A stretch of 64,000 bases of DNA from Streptomyces sp. FIT100 (GTDB lineage: Bacteria; Actinomycetota; Actinomycetes; Streptomycetales; Streptomycetaceae). Every line of letters starts with the position of its first letter. The stretch's first letter is position 1. The notes beneath the pieces are model-generated. The model searched no databases. It saw only the letters and a list, made by a program, of their open reading frames with translations, and had not been told where the DNA came from. The DNA lies in NCBI RefSeq assembly GCF_024584805.1, contig NZ_CP075715.1, forward strand, positions 2,282,001 through 2,346,000, given 5' to 3'. The position numbers and the translations under genes were made by a program. Of this stretch, positions 17,278 to 26,044 are shown one piece after another.

Positions 17278-17300
17278 CCCTCGCCGCGACCCTCCAATTT

Positions 17301-17336
17301 GGCTTCAGGCTGCCTTCAGCCGGGGCTTTCTAGCGT
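17301..17336 (+). promoter_or_regulatory. Promoter with 11-nt-phased TTCAG direct repeats
   Basis: TTCAG occurs at 17304-17308 and 17315-17319, 11 bases apart, ending 11 bases before TAGCGT (17331-17336), a -10-like hexamer. No good -35 is present. This layout suits activation by an OmpR/PhoB-type response regulator. A ten-codon ORF, MDHDVIESAA, starts at 17344 and overlaps the DedA start by ATGA. Confidence 0.45.
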
Positions 17337-17372
17337 TGCGGCCATGGACCACGACGTCATCGAGAGCGCCGC

Positions 17373-17994
17373 ATGAGCAGCGCGCCCGGCTGGATCAACG
17401 GGCTCATGGACACGCTGGGTGCACCCGGCGCGGGCATCGCCGTCGCCCTGGAGAACCTCTTCCCGCCACTGCCCAGCGAAGTCATCCTGCCCCTGGCGGG
17501 CTTCGCCTCCGCGACCGGCCGGATGGACCTCTTCGCCGCGCTCCTGTGGACGACCATCGGCTCGGTGACGGGCGCGCTCGCGCTGTACGGGGCCGGGGCG
17601 CTGCTGGGCCGGGACCGTATGGTCGCGATCGCCGTGCGCCTGCCGCTGGTGAATCCGGCGGACATCGAACGGACGGAGGCGTGGTTCGCCCGGCACGGCA
17701 CGAAGGCGGTCTTCTTCGGCCGCATGATCCCGGTCTTCCGCAGCCTGATATCCGTGCCGGCGGGGATCGAGCGGATGCCGCTGCCGGTGTTCCTGGCGCT
17801 GACGACGCTGGGAAGCGCGGTGTGGAACACGGTGTTCGTGCTCGCCGGGTACGCACTGGGCGACAACTGGCAGGAGGTCACCGGGTACGTCGAGACGTAC
17901 TCGAAGGTGGTCCTGGGCGCCGCGGCGACGGCGGTGCTGCTCTTCGTAGCGGTGCGCGTGCTCAAGCCGGGGCGGGGGGGCGCGCCGGGGATAG
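17373..17994 (+). CDS. DedA family membrane protein (apparent frameshift at 3' end)
   Basis: A second DedA/SNARE-associated membrane protein of about 206 residues. Recognisable parts are ALENLFPPLPSEVILPLAGF (first segment with the E-x-x-x-P-x-P-S/P-E signature), YGAGALLGRDRM, and FFGRMIPVFRSLISVPAGIE with the family's conserved R and G residues, followed by two C-terminal helices ending near LFVAVRVLKPG. As written, the frame does not stop there; it runs antisense through the HAD and PRTase genes to 19481. Removing one G from the G7 run at 17974-17980 gives a TAG stop at 17992-17994 and a normal-sized protein. I therefore place the end there. A ten-codon ORF may couple translation upstream. 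Confidence 0.75.
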
Positions 17995-18071
17995 CCCGTG
18001 TGCGGTGGGCACGGAACCCACCGCACACCCCGAGCGCACCCCCTGACGGCACCCCGCCTGACCGCGCCCCC

Positions 18072-19058
18072 TCAGCCGCGTACCGCCTCCGCAGAGGACG
18101 AGACCGGGACGGCGGCCGGCGCCGGCAGCAGCGGTGCCGGCAGGGAGGCCGTACCGGCGGCCGTCGAGACGAAGCGGCGCAGGATCTCCTCGCCCGCGGC
18201 GACACCACGCTCGGGAAGCACCGTGACGTGCGGCGCCGACCAGCCCGTGTCCGCGAGTTCGCCGTGGGACGGGCGCCATGCGTGGTCGGCGGTGAGGAGG
18301 AGATCGGCGTCGAGGAGGGAGTCGCCGGCCGCCAGGACCACCTCCGCGCCGGTGCGGCGGACGACTTCGTGGACGGCCGCGCTCTTGGTGAGGGGCTTCG
18401 GGACGGCGTAGATCTTGCGGCCCTGGAGGGAGACCGTCCAGCCCTTCGTCTCCGCCCACGCGGAGAGCTCCTCCAGCCAGCCCTCCGGCAGCTGCGCGCG
18501 GTCGACGACGAGGTAGGCGAAGAGATCCTCGGCGATCCGCTCCTTGAGCACCCACGCCGGGTCGGCCGCCGCGAGCATGTGGTCGCGCACCTCGGCGAGC
18601 GAGGCGCACTCGTCCGCGAGCCGGGCCGCGACCGCCCGCCGCCAGTCGCGGTCGGAGCCGCCGTCGACCAGCAGATGCCCGCCGTTCGCGCAGATCGCGA
18701 ACCGCGGCGGCGGGCCGGGCAGTTGGATCCTGCGGAACTGCTTGCGCGTCCGCGTCGTGGTCGGTACGAAGACGGCGTCGCGGGACAGGCCGGCGAGCAG
18801 CCCCGCGGCCGTCTCCGTCATGTACGACAGCGGCTTCCTCTCGTGCACCTCGACGCAGAGCAACCGGGGGGCCGCCGCGTCGGGCACCGTCAGCTGGAGC
18901 GCCGCCGAGGAGTAGATGAGCGTACGGTCCAGATCGCTCGCGATCAGAGCGGTCGGGGTGGTCGCGGCGGTCGGGGCCCCCATCACCGCGCCCGCGGGAG
19001 TCACCGCGCCCGCGGGAGTCGCGGCACCTGCGGTGCTCGGGGAGGTCGTGGCGTTCAC
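18072..19058 (-). CDS. HAD family hydrolase of the Ter operon
   Basis: A 328-residue haloacid-dehalogenase-type phosphatase. After an Ala/Thr/Gly-rich N-terminal 35 residues, motif I is TALIASDLDRTLIYSS with the nucleophile and acid/base aspartates. Motif III lysine may lie in KPLTKSAAVHEV, and motif IV is VVLAAGDSLLDADLLLTADH. The insertion between motifs resembles Cof-type or sucrose-phosphatase-like caps. GTG 19058 overlaps the stop of the PRTase-StiP gene by GTGA, so the two are coupled. HAD enzymes of this sort accompany PRTase, StiP and HpcH-like genes in tellurium-resistance islands, where they are predicted to help make a nucleotide-derived metabolite. Confidence 0.9.
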   Translation of the reverse strand: MNATTSPSTAGAATPAGAVTPAGAVMGAPTAATTPTALIASDLDRTLIYSSAALQLTVPDAAAPRLLCVEVHERKPLSYMTETAAGLLAGLSRDAVFVPTTTRTRKQFRRIQLPGPPPRFAICANGGHLLVDGGSDRDWRRAVAARLADECASLAEVRDHMLAAADPAWVLKERIAEDLFAYLVVDRAQLPEGWLEELSAWAETKGWTVSLQGRKIYAVPKPLTKSAAVHEVVRRTGAEVVLAAGDSLLDADLLLTADHAWRPSHGELADTGWSAPHVTVLPERGVAAGEEILRRFVSTAAGTASLPAPLLPAPAAVPVSSSAEAVRG

Positions 19059-21637
19059 TGCGCGGCCACCGCCTTGCCGTCGGCGCCGGTCGCCCCGCGC
19101 GTGTACCGGGGATGGATCAGCCCGACGCAGGTGTACGGCAGGTCGTCGACCTCCTCGACCGGCACGCCGCGCTGCTCCGCAAGGAGCCGTACGTGGTCGA
19201 GGTCCGCTCCCGCGCCCCGCTTGGCCAGGATCTTCCAGGGGACGCGGCGCAGCAGCACCCGGGTGGTCTCGCCGACGCCCGGCTTGACCAGATTGACGTC
19301 GTGGATGCCGTACTCCTCGCTGATCCGCTCCACCGCGGCCCAGCCGGCCCAGGTGGGCGCCCGGTCCGCCGCGAGCACCTCCTTGACCTCGGCGTCGACG
19401 GCGTCGGCGACCTCGTCGAAGCGGGCCTCGACGGTGTCCAGGAAGTGGCCCGACACATCGGCGTCCGCCAGCTCGCGGTAGTGCTTCGCGCCGTGGAAGT
19501 CGTAGGGGCCGACCAGGTCGGCGCGCAGGACGGTGCGGGAGATCAGGCCGGAGACCGTGGAGTTGAGGCAGGCGGAGGGGATGAGGAAGTCCTCGCGGGT
19601 GCCGTACGTGCGGACGCAGCCGCCCGGGTCGGCGAGGACCGCGATCTCGGGGTCGAAGCCGTCGAACTCGGCGAACTCGGCGATCGCGGCGGCCAGTTCG
19701 CGCGAGATCGCGCCCTTGCCGGTCCAGCCGTCGACGAACACGACGTCGGCCGGGTCGTGATGGGCCGCGAGCCAGCGCAGGGCGTTGGTGTCAATGCCGC
19801 GGCCGCGGACGATGGAGACGGCGTAGTGCGGCAGGTCCAGGCCGTGGCGGTGCTGCGCCCAGCGGCGCATCAGTACGCCGACGGGGGTGCCTGCGCGGGC
19901 CAGCGAGACGAGGACGGGGCGCGCGGACCGCTCCGCGAGCACGGTCTCGGTGACGGTGCCGACGGCCCGGGCGATCCGGGCGGCGGAGGTGTCGAGTGCG
20001 GCGCGGAACAGCTGCTGGTACTGCTCGCTCGGCTGGTACTCGACGGGCAGCGACTCGGCGTAGTGCGCGCCACCGCTCTGTATCGCCTCCTCGCGCTCCT
20101 CGGTCGGCGCTTCGAGCTCGACGTCCGAGAGGTCCTGGAGCAGCCAGCCGACCTCGTCGGGGGCGTAGGAGGAGAAGCTGGGTCCGCGGAGCGGCTCGGG
20201 CAGCATGGGTTCCCTTTCGGGAGTTTCAGGGGCGGGGGCGTAGCTGGGGACGACGGCGAGCACGACGCGCGGTATGCGGGCCGAAAGCTGCGCCAGCAGG
20301 CCGTCGGGGGCGTGCAGCTCGGGGGTGTCGGCGGTGGAGTCGACGACGGCGACGACCGCGTCGAAGCCGCCGCCCGCGATGTTGTACGCGTACCGCTCGC
20401 CGGGCCCGTCGGCCGGGTCGTCATGGGCGGGGAAGGCGATACGGGTGCGTATCGCGTAGCCGGGGTCGTCCACGGCGAGCACGGGTGAGCGGGTCGTCGT
20501 CGAGTACCGCACCTCCAGGCCGGCGTCGCCCCGCGCTTCCAGGGCGCGTGCGAGCCGCAGCGGTGTGTACATCAGCTCCTCGCAGCCGAGGACGAGGACG
20601 CGCCGGACAGCGGCCTCCCCTCCGCCCGCACCGGCACCGGCACCGGCGACCGCACCCGCTTCGGCGCCGTTGCCTGCCGGGGAGCCGAGCGCCCCGGCGA
20701 CACGGGCCGCCATGGCGGGCAGGGCCGCCTCCAGCGCGGCCCGGTGGGCGGGCATGAACCCGTGCCGTCCCCCGTCGGGGACGCCCACGGGCCACTCCAG
20801 CTCGACGCGCACCGCCGCGGCGCCACACGCGCCGGCCCCGGGCCCCCCGGGGACTCCTGGGGCGGCGCCGACGGCCGCGTTCTCGTGCTCCACCACCAGC
20901 GCCTGGCCCTTCTCCAGCACGCCCTCCGGCAGTCGCACCGTGCCCCCGGCCGTGGCCACCAGGTCGATCCGGGCGCCGATCTCCTCGGCGAAGACCTCCA
21001 GCCGGGCGGCGTCGGCCGCCGAGCGCATATCGACCAGGGCGACGACCACGTACCGCTCACGCGGATAGCGTTCGTGCAGGTCACGAATGGTGTTGAGGAC
21101 CGTGTTGCCGGTCGAGAACTCGTCGTCCACGAGCACCAGCGGCCCCTCCCCCGCCAGCAGCTTCGGGTCCTCCGGGAGCAGCAGATGCGAGGTGGCGTGC
21201 GAGTGGGCCTCCTCGAAGCCGCCCGCCCTGGCGACGCCGTCGACCGGGCGGCGCGTGGAGTGGAGATACGGGACGGGGCCGAGGCCGTCCGCGACCGAGT
21301 GGCCGAGGCCGGTGGCGGTCTCCGCGTAGCCGACGACCACGGCGCGTGCCGCCTCGTCCCTGCCGAGCAGATCCCGCACCCGCAGGCCGAGCTCGAAGCC
21401 GTGTCCGTACACCACGCGGGGGCTCTGCGGCACATGCTTGCCGAGCACGTGCGAGACCAGCAGATGGGCCCGCTTGGGGTTGCGCCGCAGGGCGAGGCCC
21501 AGCATGTCCTTCAGCCCGTCGTCGCCGACGAGCTCGACTCCGAGCCGCTGGGCGACCCAGTTTCCCGACCACTCCACTACTTCGGTTTCCTCCGTCATCG
21601 GATGGTTCGACGCCCGGGGCGCGGGCCCCTCGGCCAT
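19055..21637 (-). CDS. Four-domain PRTase-TRSP-StiP-PELOTA protein of the Ter module
   Basis: An 860-residue fusion. Residues about 40-255 are a phosphoribosyltransferase-like domain with the PRPP-binding loop VLVDDEFSTGNTVLNT (about 168-183). Residues about 345-470 are a TRSP-type domain (RRVLVLGCEELMYTPLRLAR). Residues about 485-720 match the StiP family, starting at PSFSSYAPDEVGWLLQDL and holding VVFVDGWTGKGAISRELAAA. Residues about 785-855 are a PELOTA-type RNA-binding domain (RVLLRRVPWKILAKRGAGAD). In other bacteria PRTase-TRSP and StiP-PELOTA are often separate proteins. The Ter literature predicts that this module makes a nucleoside-like metabolite; activity is unproven. ATG 21637 overlaps the upstream stop (TGATG); ATG 21598 is an alternative start. 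Confidence 0.85.
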   Translation of the reverse strand: MAEGPAPRASNHPMTEETEVVEWSGNWVAQRLGVELVGDDGLKDMLGLALRRNPKRAHLLVSHVLGKHVPQSPRVVYGHGFELGLRVRDLLGRDEAARAVVVGYAETATGLGHSVADGLGPVPYLHSTRRPVDGVARAGGFEEAHSHATSHLLLPEDPKLLAGEGPLVLVDDEFSTGNTVLNTIRDLHERYPRERYVVVALVDMRSAADAARLEVFAEEIGARIDLVATAGGTVRLPEGVLEKGQALVVEHENAAVGAAPGVPGGPGAGACGAAAVRVELEWPVGVPDGGRHGFMPAHRAALEAALPAMAARVAGALGSPAGNGAEAGAVAGAGAGAGGGEAAVRRVLVLGCEELMYTPLRLARALEARGDAGLEVRYSTTTRSPVLAVDDPGYAIRTRIAFPAHDDPADGPGERYAYNIAGGGFDAVVAVVDSTADTPELHAPDGLLAQLSARIPRVVLAVVPSYAPAPETPEREPMLPEPLRGPSFSSYAPDEVGWLLQDLSDVELEAPTEEREEAIQSGGAHYAESLPVEYQPSEQYQQLFRAALDTSAARIARAVGTVTETVLAERSARPVLVSLARAGTPVGVLMRRWAQHRHGLDLPHYAVSIVRGRGIDTNALRWLAAHHDPADVVFVDGWTGKGAISRELAAAIAEFAEFDGFDPEIAVLADPGGCVRTYGTREDFLIPSACLNSTVSGLISRTVLRADLVGPYDFHGAKHYRELADADVSGHFLDTVEARFDEVADAVDAEVKEVLAADRAPTWAGWAAVERISEEYGIHDVNLVKPGVGETTRVLLRRVPWKILAKRGAGADLDHVRLLAEQRGVPVEEVDDLPYTCVGLIHPRYTRGATGADGKAVAAQ

Positions 21638-22800
21638 CAGTCGGCGAGCCCGGCGGTGAGCAGCTCCACGAAGCCGACGTCCTCGCGTGCGACCCCGAAC
21701 ACCTCGGCGCGCTGGAGCGTGCGCTCCGCCCAGGCGCGGTGCGGCTTGACCTCGTTCATTTTGTTCGTGTAGGCCGAGCGCATCACTCCGCCTCCTCCCA
21801 GCTCCGGGCGAAGGATGTCCTGCGCGTCGCTGAACTCCTCATGACTGACGACCGACAGCGCGTGCACGGGCAGCACATGGGAGGGGTGGATACAGGTCTT
21901 GCCGAGCAGACCGTTCGCCCGGTCCATCTCGATCTCCCGCAGCAGACCGTCCAGGTCGTGCTCGATCAGTGCAGTACGCAACTTCTCGGCCCGCACCTCC
22001 TGGAAGGGGCTCCGGCGCAGCTGGGGCTTGAACATGCGCTCCTGGAGGCGGAAGTACTCCCAGACCGGACCGGTGATGGTGAACCCGGTCCCGTCGGAGC
22101 GACCGAGCACATTGACGACGTCCGCAATGACATTCGCGACGATCTGGACATCGTACGCCGTCATGTCGGGCGTCCGCCTCAGTCCGTACGCCGAGCAGAA
22201 GTCGGTGACGCCGAGACGCAGCGCGAGCACCCGGTCCCGGTGCCGGTCGACGGTGCGGGCGATGCCGGCCAGGGCCGTCCTCCTGGTCTCCAGATGCAGC
22301 AGCTCGGGCGACTCCAGCACCGGCATGACGTACAGCCGGCGGTCGCATACGGCTTCGGCGGCGGCGAGCGCCTCCAGAAACGCCTCTCCGCGCTCCTCCG
22401 TGAACTTCGGCAGTACGAATCCGGACAGCAGCCGGATGCCGGGGCCGAGGCGCTGGACGAGATCCTGGATCTGGCCGGGCTCCCGGACCCGGATGAAGAG
22501 CAGGGGCACTTCCGCGCCACGTTCTTCGAGGTCATCGAACTGGCGGACGAGGTTCTCCTCGGCGCCCGGAACCTCGGCGTCGTCGATGGAATCCTCCAGG
22601 CAGAGCACCATGGAGACGACTCCGCGGGCCGCCTGCTTGAGGACGTCGTCCGCGAGCCGGGGCCGCGTCGCGGGGCTGTAGAGCGTCGCTCCGAGGGCGA
22701 CCGAAAGCGTACCCAGGGGCGCGTCGGCGCCGAATTCCAACGGCTCCTGGTGGAACAGTTCCTTGCGCGCAGTCGCCGGGATATGCCCGAAATGACGCAT
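21637..22800 (-). CDS. HpcH/HpaI aldolase or citrate-lyase-type protein of the Ter operon
   Basis: A 387-residue TIM-barrel enzyme of the HpcH/CitE superfamily. It begins MRHFGHIPATARKELF. Family features include GATLYSPATRPRLADDVL, VSMVLCLEDSIDDAEV with an acidic Mg-ligand pair, PLLFIRVREPGQIQDL with the substrate-binding Arg, YVMPVLESPELLHLETRR with a conserved Glu, and GKTCIHPSHVLPVHAL near the C-terminus. Free CitE-like enzymes cleave or condense acyl-CoA or oxo-acids; the substrate here is unknown. GGGGGA lies 6 bases before ATG 22800. It is the first gene of a coupled operon with PRTase-StiP and HAD, and its 199-bp upstream gap is shared with the divergent TerD-like gene. Confidence 0.9.
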   Translation of the reverse strand: MRHFGHIPATARKELFHQEPLEFGADAPLGTLSVALGATLYSPATRPRLADDVLKQAARGVVSMVLCLEDSIDDAEVPGAEENLVRQFDDLEERGAEVPLLFIRVREPGQIQDLVQRLGPGIRLLSGFVLPKFTEERGEAFLEALAAAEAVCDRRLYVMPVLESPELLHLETRRTALAGIARTVDRHRDRVLALRLGVTDFCSAYGLRRTPDMTAYDVQIVANVIADVVNVLGRSDGTGFTITGPVWEYFRLQERMFKPQLRRSPFQEVRAEKLRTALIEHDLDGLLREIEMDRANGLLGKTCIHPSHVLPVHALSVVSHEEFSDAQDILRPELGGGGVMRSAYTNKMNEVKPHRAWAERTLQRAEVFGVAREDVGFVELLTAGLAD

Positions 22801-22999
22801 GTGAATCCCCCGTACTGGCGTGGCGGCCGGTCGTTTGGGTGGCCGGTAATAGTACGTAGGTGCAGGTGTCAGGAGTTCCCTGACTTCGTGAAATCCAGGT
22901 AACCCGTACGCTGCCCGTCCCCGACTCAGACTTCCCGGCTCCGGACGCGGGCATGCCCTGCCGCCCCCGCGTTGTCCGTGCGGGGCACGGGAAGGCAGG

Positions 23000-23950
23000 A
23001 TGACCGTCATGACGCACGCGATGCTGAAGGGCTCGAACGTTCCGCTCGGCGCGACGGCGGTACGGGCCGTACTGCGCTGGTCCGCGGGCCCCGGGGTGCC
23101 GGACGTGGACGCCTCCGCCCTGCTGCTGGGCTCCGACGGCCGTGTGCGCTCCGACGAGGACTTCGTCTTCTACAACCAGCCCCGCCACCCCTCCGGGCTG
23201 GTGCGGCTGATGCCCAAGAAGCGGGTCGCCGAGGGCCTGACCGACACCGTCCAGGCGGATGTCGGCGCGCTCGACGCTTCGGTCGACCAGGTGGTGCTCG
23301 CGGCCTCGTCCGACGGCGGCAGTTTCTCCGGTGTGCCGGATCTACGGATCGCGCTGTACGACGCGGGGGCGGCGGACGGCGAGCCGCTGGCCGTGTTCGA
23401 CGTGCGGCCGGAGACGGGCGAGGAGACCGCGATCATCTGCGGTGAGCTGTACCGGCGCGGGGACGGCTGGAAGTTCCGGGCGGTGGGGCAGGGCTATCCG
23501 ACCGGGCTGATCGGCCTCGCCACGGCGTTCGGCATCTCGGTCGACGAGACCGAGCCGCAGCCGGAGGCGGAGGGCGAGGACCGGACGCAGGCGGCCCTGA
23601 CGCAGCCGGAGCCGACCGTCCCGCCCCAGTCGCAGCCCCAGCCCCAGCCCCAGCCCCAGTCACAGCCGCAGCCGCAGCCGCAGCCCGAGACACAGGCGCA
23701 GGTAGCCGCGCCCCAGCCGGCGTACGGCTACCCGCAGCCGACCCAGGCCCAGCCGCAGCCGGCGCCGCAGCCCGCGTACGGCTACCCCCAGCCCGCCTAC
23801 GGCCACCCGCAGCAGACGTCACCGCAGACGTCGCCGCAGCCCTCGGCCCAGCCCGCGTACGGCTATCCGCAGCCCGCCGCCGCGGCCGCCCCGGCACCGG
23901 ACCCGAACTTCCGGCTGCCCGCGATGGGCCCCCAGTTCATCCGCCAGTAG
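23000..23950 (+). CDS. TerD-like protein with Pro/Gln/Tyr-rich tail
   Basis: A 316-residue protein. Residues 1-185 form a TerD domain: LKGSNVPLGATAVRAVLRWS, VDASALLLGSDGRVRSDEDF, VFYNQPRHPSGLVRL and the closing [20 protein letters not shown]. It lacks the acidic [13 protein letters not shown] loop that binds calcium in typical TerD proteins, with PKKRVAEGLTDTVQADVGAL in that place. Residues about 195-316 are low complexity: a QPQPQPQS region and at least four copies of PAYGYPQP-like segments. Such tails suggest oligomerisation or protein contacts. The gene is divergent from the HpcH-PRTase-HAD operon. ATG 23000 follows GGAAGG; ATG 23009 is possible. Confidence 0.85.
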   Translation: MTVMTHAMLKGSNVPLGATAVRAVLRWSAGPGVPDVDASALLLGSDGRVRSDEDFVFYNQPRHPSGLVRLMPKKRVAEGLTDTVQADVGALDASVDQVVLAASSDGGSFSGVPDLRIALYDAGAADGEPLAVFDVRPETGEETAIICGELYRRGDGWKFRAVGQGYPTGLIGLATAFGISVDETEPQPEAEGEDRTQAALTQPEPTVPPQSQPQPQPQPQSQPQPQPQPETQAQVAAPQPAYGYPQPTQAQPQPAPQPAYGYPQPAYGHPQQTSPQTSPQPSAQPAYGYPQPAAAAAPAPDPNFRLPAMGPQFIRQ

Positions 23951-23975
23951 GGCCGGCCGGGACCCTGCTTGCCGC

Positions 23976-24716
23976 TCACGCCTTGGTCTTGTAGCCGCGG
24001 CCCCACTGCAGTCCCCAGCCGTACAGCCGGTCCAGCTCCGCCTGGAAGCCGTACACGAACTTCACCTCGCGGCGCACGATGAGCTCGCCCTTGACGTTGT
24101 CCACGGTGAACACCGCGCACGAGCGGGCCTGCGGGGCGCGCTCGTCCAGCTCTATCTCCACGCGCGGCCCGTTGCTCGGGTACAGCGTCACCTTCGCGTG
24201 CGTACGGTCGAAGGCGGGCGTCCGGTCGTAGATGTAGACGAAGAACAGCAGCCGCTTGATCGACTCGCGGTGGTCGAGGTTGACGAAGAGCGTCTCCCCG
24301 GAGGGGGCGCCGAACCGGTCGTCGCCGCTGAGCCTGACGTACGGCGGCTCGTTGAGGCTGCCGAAGAAGCTGCCGAGCGGCTGGACCACGCCCTTGCTGC
24401 CGTCCATCAGCTCGTAGAGGCAGCCGAGGTCGAGGTCGACATTGACCACGCCCTGGGTGTGTGCCTGGACGACGTCGGGCTGGAAGAGCTTGAGCGGATG
24501 GCGCAGCAGCCGGCCGCTCTGCTTGGAGCGGCCCTCGATATCGGAGGTCCGCATCCGCCACGACAGATTGACCCGGAGGTTTCCGGTGGTGGCGCCCTGC
24601 TTGGTCAGCGAGACCTGCGGATGCCGCCGGGTCAGCTGAATCGAGTTGGTCGCCGCGCTCCCCGAGTCGAACTGCGCCGCGGCCCCGCCGCGCCACCAAC
24701 TGTCCCAGAAGGCCAT
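23976..24716 (-). CDS. TerA-like/TerD-superfamily protein
   Basis: A 246-residue TerD-superfamily protein closest in layout to TerA/TerF-type members. It starts MAFWDSWWRGGAAAQFDSGS and shows NSIQLTRRHPQVSLTKQGAT, the TerD beta-sandwich start. VNVDLDLGCLYELMDGSKGV replaces the usual DLDAS segment, followed by SLNEPPYVRLSGDDRFG where the calcium loop normally lies. RRLLFFVYIYD-type strands (here KRLLFFVYIYDRTPAFDRTH) and a C-terminal YGFQAELDRLYGWGLQWGRG complete it. It converges tail-to-tail with the TerD-like gene, only 25 bases apart. It may be transcribed separately from the TerC gene downstream of it in the same island. Confidence 0.85.
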   Translation of the reverse strand: MAFWDSWWRGGAAAQFDSGSAATNSIQLTRRHPQVSLTKQGATTGNLRVNLSWRMRTSDIEGRSKQSGRLLRHPLKLFQPDVVQAHTQGVVNVDLDLGCLYELMDGSKGVVQPLGSFFGSLNEPPYVRLSGDDRFGAPSGETLFVNLDHRESIKRLLFFVYIYDRTPAFDRTHAKVTLYPSNGPRVEIELDERAPQARSCAVFTVDNVKGELIVRREVKFVYGFQAELDRLYGWGLQWGRGYKTKA

Positions 24717-24775
24717 GTCCCCACCCCTGCCTGCCTGCGCCTGCCCCTTCCGGGGCCCGATCCCGAACGCCGCGC

Positions 24776-24817
24776 GGGGCGGCCCGGAGGCCGTCGCTCG
24801 CGCCTCCTGGCCGCCCC
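24776..24817 (-). terminator. Hairpin terminator after the TerC-like gene
   Basis: GGGGCGGCCCGGAGGC (24776-24791) and GCCTCCTGGCCGCCCC (24802-24817) form a 16-base stem with one mismatch and a 10-base loop. It lies 29 bases beyond the minus-strand stop at 24847. No T-run follows, as is usual for Streptomyces hairpins. Confidence 0.7.
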
Positions 24818-24846
24818 GCTGAGAGCGTTCCTCAAACCCCCGGCCG

Positions 24847-25977
24847 TCACACGTCCTTGGCCGCGAGCTCCTTCTCCTGCGACTCCTCCGCCGCGAGGCG
24901 CTTGTTGCGCAGCACGGAGGAGAGGAAGGACCAGGCGATCAGCACGACACCGATGAGGCCGGTGATGATCTCGCTGATCTCGTGCTCGATCGTGATGAGC
25001 AGGATGACGGCGAGCGCACCGATCGCGTAGTGCGCGCCGTGCTCCAGGTAGACGTAGTCGTCGAGGGTGCCCTGGCGGACCAGGTAGACCGTGAGGGACC
25101 GGACGTACATGGCGCCGATACCGAGGCCGAGCGCCATCCAGAAGATGTGGTTGGTGATCGCGAAGGCGCCGATGACGCCGTCGAAGGAGAACGAGGCGTC
25201 GAGCACTTCCAGGTACAGGAAGAGGAAGAACGCCGCCTTGCCGGCCAGGCCGACCGCCGAGACCTGCTTGCCCTCGGCCTTGGCCTTCTCCTCCTCCTCG
25301 TGCTCGCGCTCCTCCTCTTCCTCCAGCTTGTTCTCGAAGTAGCCGGAGAGGCCGCCGACGATGAGGTAGGTGACCAGGCCGGCGACGCCCGCGAGCAGCA
25401 CGGTGGCGGACTTGTCGGCGTAACCGGTGCTGGTGTGGGCGTGGGTCGCGAAGGTCATCGCGCTGACCAGCAGGGCGATCAGGGCGACGCAGACCGACAG
25501 CATGTCGACCTTGCCCAGCTTGGCGAGCGGGCGCTCCAGCCAGGCGAGCCACTTGATGTCGCGCTCCTCGAAGATGAAGTCGAGGAAGATCATGAGCAGG
25601 AACATGCCACCGAAGGCGGCGATGGCCGGGTGGGCGTCGGTGACGAGCGCTTCGTACCTCTCCGGGTCGTCCATCGCCAGGTTGACGGCCTCGATGGGCC
25701 CGACCTTGGCGCTGATGGCGACGATGACGACGGGGAAGACCAGTCGCATACCGAAGACGGCGATGAGGATGCCGACCGTGAGGAAGATCTTCTGCCAGAA
25801 GGCATTCATCTTCTTCAGGATCCCGGCGTTGACGACCGCGTTGTCGAACGAGAGCGAGATCTCGAGGATCGACAGGATCAGGACGACGCCGAACGCCTCC
25901 CACCCCCACTGCCACGCGGCGAATGCGAGGCCGAGCGCCGTGACGGCGAACGACCATCCGAAAGTTCTCAGGACCAC
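24847..25977 (-). CDS. TerC-like DUF475 integral membrane protein
   Basis: A 376-residue membrane protein of the DUF475/TerC superfamily. Two internally related halves carry the charged intramembrane motif: ILEISLSFDNAVVNAGILKK (about 37-56) and LEVLDASFSFDGVIGAFAI (about 252-270). Around ten membrane segments are predicted, interrupted by a very acidic cytoplasmic loop rich in Glu and Lys (about 218-240, NKLEEEEEREHEEEEKAKAE). Family members are thought to move metal ions, with links to manganese efflux and to tellurite resistance. GTG 25977 is used. It lies 67 bases downstream of a terD gene on the same strand and is likely in one operon with it. Confidence 0.9.
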   Translation of the reverse strand: MVLRTFGWSFAVTALGLAFAAWQWGWEAFGVVLILSILEISLSFDNAVVNAGILKKMNAFWQKIFLTVGILIAVFGMRLVFPVVIVAISAKVGPIEAVNLAMDDPERYEALVTDAHPAIAAFGGMFLLMIFLDFIFEERDIKWLAWLERPLAKLGKVDMLSVCVALIALLVSAMTFATHAHTSTGYADKSATVLLAGVAGLVTYLIVGGLSGYFENKLEEEEEREHEEEEKAKAEGKQVSAVGLAGKAAFFLFLYLEVLDASFSFDGVIGAFAITNHIFWMALGLGIGAMYVRSLTVYLVRQGTLDDYVYLEHGAHYAIGALAVILLITIEHEISEIITGLIGVVLIAWSFLSSVLRNKRLAAEESQEKELAAKDV

Positions 25978-26044
25978 TGGCTATCCCATCGGTTTGTACG
26001 GGACCCCGCTGCTCCGGGCCTCCCCCGTGCCGCGCAACACGGCT

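Noticed and set aside
17994..19481. Extension of the DedA protein to 702 residues
   Set aside because: The extra part is antisense to HAD and PRTase genes and has no family features; a one-base indel in a G7 run explains it better.
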